Shown here: positions 57,634 to 64,000 of the stretch, piece by piece | Numbering within the stretch: the first letter of the stretch is position 1 | Layout: each line of letters opens with the position of its first letter | Origin: Marchantia polymorpha subsp. ruderalis | Taxonomy: Eukaryota; Streptophyta; Marchantiopsida; Marchantiales; Marchantiaceae | DNA: 64,000 bases | Assembly (NCBI GenBank): GCA_037833965.1 | Contig: AP031355.1 | Span: 19,121,501-19,185,500, forward strand | Reading direction: 5' to 3' | Notes under the pieces: generated by a model | The model's input: only the letters and a program-made list of their open reading frames with translations | Databases searched by the model: none | What the model was told of the DNA's origin: nothing | Position numbers and translations under genes: made by a program

Positions 57634-57998
57634 ACTGATGGTATCCGGGAAACTCAAAACAAATGATAGGACCCAACAGGTTTTATTTTACCCGAAGGCC
57701 CTGCAACCCCACCGTCAGTGATGTTCCAATACTATCTAGGGTTATTTCGAGTAGAACATGAAGTCACGGCAAGACCAAATCCGGAGTAATTCAGACTCAT
57801 GGTGCCCGTCGTTTTCTTAGACATGGGAATTAGTCGCGAAAATACTCTGGCCCGACAGTGGCGGACACTCCCACTCTATAGAGCAAATCAGTAGGTTGTA
57901 AGAACATGGCTTACGGTGGCCGTCGAATGGTCCCATAGGGTAAAATGAAACCTGATGGGTCCCTTCAAGAGGGATTGAGTTTCCAAGGGCCCATCAAG
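57634..57998. mobile_element. Foldback/MITE-like element (about 365 bp)
   Basis: The left arm (about 57647-57693) contains GGAAACTCAA and GGACCCAACAGGTTTTATTT. The right arm (about 57938-57984) is its inverted counterpart with two mismatches in the GGACCCAnCAGGTTTnATTT part and a diverged spacer. Weaker pairing extends the ends by about 13 bp. There is no coding capacity and no clear target duplication. Confidence 0.6.
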
Positions 57999-58357
57999 TA
58001 ATTTCCTCTAGATTTGGCTCAGTACAAGCTTTCACACTAAATCCCAACGTTTTCGCCTGTCACAGCAAAATGCATCATAGATCAGGGTTTGCGACTCCAG
58101 AATCTGAAGTTGTTCGCTTCTGCAAGTGAACCAATGACGTAGCATGCTGGAGGGAGCAGGTGAGTGAGAAGATGGAGTGTACTTCGAAGTGGATGCATTC
58201 GCTCTTCACAACTCATGCTTCTACGAAAGTTTGCAGTCGATGAACAATCCCACACGACGTGTATTGTGGAATGCCTCACCATCACCCTTGTACTCTACAA
58301 CATATTTCTTCATAATAGTACGATGTACATTAATTATTTAGATAGGGCGGCTAGATA

Positions 58358-58503
58358 TCACTCGCTTAGGGCTAATTAGCTCTCAGTGACAGATACGCAA
58401 TTCTCTTATTGGTCGATGCAGGGCAATAGGGATGCAGTAGCAACTATAAAATGTTCGACCAATCAAATAAGATCGCGAGGGCTAATTAGCCCTAAGTGAG
58501 TGA
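58358..58503. mobile_element. 146-bp MITE with TA target duplication
   Basis: Ends start TCACTCGCTTAGGGCTAATT and finish with the inverted form AATTAGCCCTAAGTGAGTGA. They are flanked by TA (58356-58357 and 58504-58505), as in Tc1/mariner-type MITEs. The interior also pairs (CTTATTGGTCGA with TCGACCAATCAAATAAG), so almost the whole element can fold into one long hairpin. Confidence 0.75.
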
Positions 58504-60974
58504 TAACTAGCACCTCACTTTAGATATTTCAATCGCATGTATTTACCGTTGTGATGATATTGTACCTAGATTCTAGATCCATCTGCCCTCTTGTTTCCTC
58601 CCCGGAAGACTTTGAAGGTTTTTGCTAAACTACTGTATTTCTCGCGATTTCCTACTCGCCATGGTTTTGACTTCGACACCTGGATCTCCGCTACTCTTTT
58701 CCAGCTCCACGACTCTACTCGGTTTTCTCAGATCTCCTGCAGGTATTCTACGATACGATACCACTGTGTCATGAGGGCTTTTAAGAGGGCGGCCACACTG
58801 GTCAGCCGATTCACAGGCGTCGGTGAGCATATAATATTGCGCGAAAGTTGCTCCAATCCTGAATGGCTTTCATGCTTTAATCAGGACTCTAGTCTTTTGT
58901 GGTCAGGTGTACATCACATCTCCGTTTGAGGTCCCCGTCGTCCTTCAACGGAATGAATGATTTCTTTTGTGCTTTGAAGTGTGACTCTACCTTGTAAGCG
59001 CATAGCTTTTTCCAACAACAAGGTACCACTAGTTTTATGCGTGTCGTTCAACATCCTGATAATCCAGGACAACGTCATGTCATATTTCCTCTTCGATGTG
59101 AATCCACCTTGTTGCATGTAGTGTTCCTTTCACTCTAAGCTAAGACATGGTTACAAAAGTTTTGCCTGGTGTTGTTGCGTTACAATCCAAGGAACATCAG
59201 AATCGAGTCTGGCCATAAAGAAACATTCTGTGCTCCCAAACTGTAAGCATGGTCCAACCAATCCAAGACAGCTTGCATCACATACAGGAGAATAATGATC
59301 TGTCTAGTCAAATTTTGGCATCACCATAGAACATGTGACAACAGCGGGATGCTGGGACCGAGCTCCATGGAGTCTTTTTAGGATTCTGTGCAACCCATTC
59401 TTCGATTATTTTATGTGATCTTCATATCCAGACAGGACACGAGTGAAGATGATGGCTTCTCAATTTGTACTGCACACACTCAAACACTCATAGGCTTTTC
59501 CTTTTCTAGCCTTGCTATTAATGTCCCTAAATCTTACAGCTCCGCTGGCTGTATGAGCTGAAATGCCAAGTTTTGTACCTCGGTCATGTTCCTTACAGGT
59601 GTTGAATACTTTCGAAGGAACATGAACATTCATAATAAGTTAATGTTTGGTCTTTGTATACTCTTCCTGGAAATTGAGATTTATCTGTCGCTTACCTGAT
59701 ATTTTTATTTATATGTAGCTGACTGTGAAGATGTGAAATAAGACTGTTTGTGTCAGGACCTGTGTATGTAGCGGTGATGCCACTAACTACTTAAATGCGG
59801 CTGTAAGATCTCAGTATTTTGGTGGGAATTATTAATTTAATGTCGAGTGTGGAAGATTTTGACAAAAGGAAGGCCTTAACTTCAATCTAGTATGGTGGAT
59901 TCAAAGTTGGCGTGACCAGCACAAAAAATTCATACATATTAAATAAATATAGCTAGAGCACATAAAGTTTTTGACTCCAAGATGTGTGAATCTAGTATGA
60001 GAAAAGAGAAAAGTAGGTACTGATATTAGTTTTAAAGAGAAAAGTAGGTAAAGAACTATGACGTGGAGGTTTTGAGAGTAAAATATATTATAATGCCCTC
60101 AATCTGAATAGCCTAGGTTAATTAAAGTGAATAAGTTTATGCATTGACTTGAAGTCTATTGCTTTATTCTTCTATTGTACATACTATACAATGTATGGAG
60201 TGAACAGGTGCCCGGCTTTCGCGTGGATGGATTATGGAGGTATCAAAGGGACAATATGAGTTTAATATGATCATGTCAGTGAGGAATGATAGTGGCAATT
60301 AAGAAGAAATAATCAAGTTTTATGTTGTCGATTTAGGAGATAAAAGAAATTCTTATCTACATGCTATGAAGGAGATATTTGAAATCGTTTTTTGGCAATG
60401 ATTTTCTGTGAAGGTTCTAATACAGTGGTTTACCTGTAGCTTAACATAAATTGCGAATTGATATAAGGATTAGTTGAATAATTTAAAGAACAAGTAACTT
60501 CAAAGAATGAATGACCTTTTATTCATATAGTTGTAAGGAGCTACATATGCATGCTGTGTTCAACCGTGATACAGATGAAGTGTATCAACACCTAAATAAA
60601 AGTCAAATTCGCATAATCGGTACTCGAAGTCACGATGATATTGATGAGGATATGATGTCAAGCTCACATGTATATGTTTTCTTTATTATGTTAACCCTAT
60701 CCAAGAGGAAAGATTTTTTGGATAAAAAACGGATCTGAAATAAGAACACCAAGAGTGGGAATGATTTGTTGCTAAATCGAAAATCTAAGCCCCAAAATGG
60801 TGTTTAAGTATCTTTGTACATATGTTCTAGTGTCACTGTCGATTTCAAGGAGTAAATCTTTATTTTATGAAGATTTGGACAATTTAGTTGGAAATATAAA
60901 CATGTTATGTGAGTAAGTAGATGGAACAGTTTGTGTTGTGTCATTCATATCCAGGCATGGACATAATAGTTTCC
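58504..60974. other. Intergenic DNA
   Basis: No gene is recognised; short ORFs only. Confidence 0.5.
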
Positions 60975-61375
60975 CGCCTAAATTACCTAAATACGTATAA
61001 TTTAGTCTCCTCGAAAAATTTACTTTAGTCTATTCAAAAACATTAATTTAGTCGAATTTAGTCTCCTTACAAAGTTCATTTAGGCTAATTTAGTACACTA
61101 AAAAGGTAAATTAGATCAATTTGATTTCTAAAAATTTAATTTAGGCTAATTTAGTTTACTAAATTTTTTTTTCAGAGTAAAATTTTTCAAATTTTTTTTC
61201 TAAAAAAATAACATTAATGTATAATTTTCATTTTTTTTAAATCCATCAATTCTACGTACGTGTCCACTCTCCATTGCTTATAACATGAACACGCCAAATC
61301 GTAACTCCCTTAATTTAGTCGCATAATCACCATCAAGTTTAGTTAATTTAGGCGACCGTATATACGGTCGCCTAA
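60975..61375. repeat. AT-rich inverted-repeat element ending in a 28-bp palindrome
   Basis: CGCCTAAATTACCTAAA near 60976 is mirrored by TTTAGTTAATTTAGGCG near 61338. The interior is rich in AATTTAGTC and TTTAGGCTAATTTAGT words, the latter twice (near 61079 and 61141). The right end is a perfect 28-bp palindrome at 61348-61375 (TTAGGCGACCGTAT then its complement). Confidence 0.55.
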
Positions 61376-64000
61376 TACAACCATACCTGTTCATATCTTA
61401 TCATACCTGCTGCTCGCGAGCAAATACATCATGAGGTTGTCATCTACTGTTATTGAGATCTGGTTATTGTTGGACTTGAGAAGATCTCTATCACTACACA
61501 TCAGCGACATCATTAATCTATTTGTTGGTCATGATGAAACATTTTCGTCGTGAAATGATTTGATGATGATTTTAGACAAGTCAAATGACTAAATACTTAT
61601 TAGTCCCTCATTTGTGCTTATACAATAGAATTTATTGCTCACTCAATACAGGTTTATAAGCTCAGTGTAATTCAAGGGTGATTGATCATTATATCACGTC
61701 AAAAGATAAACCTTCAACACGAAGATCTAGGGTGTAGGTTTTAAATATTGAAGTTACAAGGATATGACTAAGAAAATTTCACTTCAAGATCATTCATGTG
61801 GAAAATTTTCACATCATCCTGCCATGTTTTTTCATGAGTTTTCATCAACTAATAGTCCTGATGATGGAACATATTATCTTAGCCGCATGAAAAATATACT
61901 ATGTTATCACTATTTGAGTATTTGGCGTTAGAAAAAATCTGAATCAATTCTCATACGCTTGTGTTGATGTATCTTGATATTGCATGTCACTATATATCTT
62001 TGGATAAATAATGTACATGCAAGAAAACTATCACGACATATGTAGTTACACCAAATTAACAAGATGCATAAATGCATGTGTAAATACAACACTGATGGTT
62101 GTGCAAAGACCTGCTTCCCACTAAAACTGTTGTTTGGGTAAACATGTACATTACAAGACATTAGGGTCTCGATGGAAGGAGTTGACATTAGTTGTTAGAG
62201 AATGCAAAGTTTGAAGTTAAAACTTTGAGATTGTGTACATGATGGAGAATCACCAGTGAGTGAACCTATAATCTTTAAATTGTTATTTTAACATAAATTA
62301 ATATTTTAAAATTTGGGATTGGAATAAAAATACACTTGTGCATGTTTTGAAAATAAAAGCCTTGTATTACAGAATTTTTGTTGATGTGTGATATAAGATG
62401 TTCTGCGTGACATAGAATTACACTTTGATACCTTGCATCACATTTGAGATTGTCACGTCACGTGAAATATAAGAAATTTTGGAGAAATGGTGACACTAAA
62501 AAATCGTGGCCTTGTCAAGTTTACATTTAATGCGAATGAGGTGATGTCTTCTGATTGAAAAACCAAAAACCTCTCAGTGCAATTGCACACTTCCGTTCTG
62601 GTTGTGCTAAATGACGAACACAAGGACAAGCTCTACATGCGCAGGAACGGAAGGGTTGAGTCTAGGGCTCATAGGACGGTCGATTTGGTCCTGAAAATCT
62701 GGGATTCCATGTCTCGGTCAGTGCTCTTGATTTGTATATATCCATTCCCTCGACAAGGCAGGTCGTCGTTTCTCGCATTTAATCGATTTATTCTGCAGGT
62801 TTTGATGCGCTCGAACATGCAAAACTTCGACGTGCGAGCCAACAAAGGCCGTAGCAATTTATCATCGACTTGTCAACTGCGTGGATGAGCTTTGGAGGAG
62901 TTTAGAGAGGAACGAGGATATCTCAGAGCTCGGAGTAAGATAATCCTGCAGACGAAGGGCAGGTTCGTCGATGCATCACGCACGAGAAGGTGCCGAAAGC
63001 GAAGCAGAAGTCCTTGAGCTTCCAGTTCTTTGGACGAGCCATTCCATTCCAAATGGGCCCAAAGTCGGCTTCTGAAGCTCCCTGAAGCTCTGAAAGCCGA
63101 TGCGATCCTGCCGAAAGCTGCCTCATTATGTCCGGAAACTGTGACAGGCGCAGTACGCATGGGGAGTTGGGGGCTGCTTCTTCCCATGAGCCCTGCCTCA
63201 TTCATGTCGCGCCCTAGGCACGATTGGGCTCTTCAAGTCACTCCACCCCGAGAGTAACAGCAAAGATTTACTACTTGTGCCGATTTAGGTCGCTCATCAG
63301 ATTCGTGGCCACGAGAGGAAGAAGGTGGAGGCCGGGAGATGGTGTGTCCATGACAACGGAGATCAAGGACGGATCGTAAATTGCTACGGATTTCTGAGAT
63401 GATGAGCATGATGATGACTGTGGCGAGGGTGGCAGGCGAGTGAAATGTAACGCGGATTGTTGTTCAATTTTGGGTTATTAGACGGTGGAGAGAATGATTA
63501 AGCTCTCCCCGGCGAGGATAGGGTGCCTCGAACAATTCGGAAGTTCGGAACTGATTCGATTATTGTTTTCTGTTTCTGTACCGGAAATCTTCCAATTCTG
63601 ACACAAACGTTTAAGAGCAGAGGCCGGCTTCTCGTTGGGGGAACAAGATACGGATACCATTGAAAGGAAAGGGTGTTCAAGAATCAAGACGAAAGTACAG
63701 CAACTATGATTCCACTGGTCTCCCATTATGGGATGCTGAAATTGTGGTGCAGCTAAACGGACACCTCACTTGGCCGGCTTGAGGAAGAGGGAGTGAGAGA
63801 GTCAGCGAGTCATGGAGCCCGGAGAGGAGGAGGAGGAGTCCGCCAGGCTTCCAAAGGAAGCCGTCAAATTGATATATTCTTTCGGCCTCGAGGTTTTTCC
63901 ATTCTTTTAGACTCTCAGAAATGGCCTGAGTCCAATTCTGTGTTTAACGGAAATTTAACTAAAGCTTGTGAATCAGATACTTAACTGGTCAAGATGAGAA
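61376..64000. other. Intergenic DNA, GC-richer from about 62.6 kb
   Basis: No domain-bearing ORF is present. The rise in GC and overlapping open frames at about 62.6-63.9 kb may mark the promoter of a gene beyond the right edge; this is a guess. Confidence 0.35.

Noticed and set aside
1-64000. CRISPR array, rRNA genes or bacterial operons
   Set aside because: No spaced direct repeats, no rRNA sequence, and spliced plant genes throughout; this is eukaryotic nuclear DNA.

Overview
The window is plant nuclear DNA, most likely from a bryophyte (a liverwort such as Marchantia, or a moss). The evidence is an intron-bearing elongator tRNA-Met, a chloroplast photosystem II core phosphatase, a plant-specific Golgi-type methyltransferase, and a Tctex1-type dynein light chain. 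Angiosperms lack axonemal and IFT dyneins, so the dynein gene points to a plant with swimming sperm. The species is an inference.

Bases 1-19281 are a nest of LTR retrotransposons. An old, decayed Ty3/gypsy element on the minus strand (element C; its 3' end lies left of the window) is split by two young plus-strand insertions. Element A (1347-7408) is a chromovirus with 420-bp LTRs that read as identical and a TAATC target duplication. Element B (8913-16764) is a non-chromovirus Ty3/gypsy element of the Tat/Athila-like (OTA) type, with 858-bp LTRs that read as identical and a GATC duplication. B and C belong to the same family.

Element A appears to make Gag-Pol through a canonical -1 frameshift cassette: slippery GGGAAAC, a 7-nt spacer, and an 8-bp stem that contains the gag stop and can form a pseudoknot. 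The 5' leaders of both A and B carry short ORFs whose peptides share a common C-terminal motif. B also has an extra zinc-knuckle ORF between its two leader peptides. I do not recognise this leader-peptide family, and it is the most novel signal in the window.

Bases 19282-20332 hold a copia-type remnant: one LTR and a primer-binding site on the minus strand. From 20.3 to 31.5 kb I see no convincing gene, only a (CT)45 microsatellite and clusters of inverted repeats.

From 31.5 to 50 kb lie the real host genes: an intronless methyltransferase (31485-33089, +), a three-exon Tctex1/DYNLT2B-like gene (34890-36790, -) with a tRNA-Gly(GCC) in its second intron, a tRNA-Met(CAU) (43486-43571, +), and an 11-exon PBCP-like PP2C phosphatase (46527-49784, -). 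Between them are non-autonomous DNA transposons: a hAT element with 8-bp target duplications, a Mutator-like element with 49-bp inverted ends, and several foldback or hairpin elements. There is also a small glycosyltransferase-like fragment.

From 51 to 64 kb I find no supportable gene, only further foldback/MITE-like elements and AT-rich DNA. All exon models were assembled by hand from splice signals, reading phase and family resemblance. No search or alignment was run.
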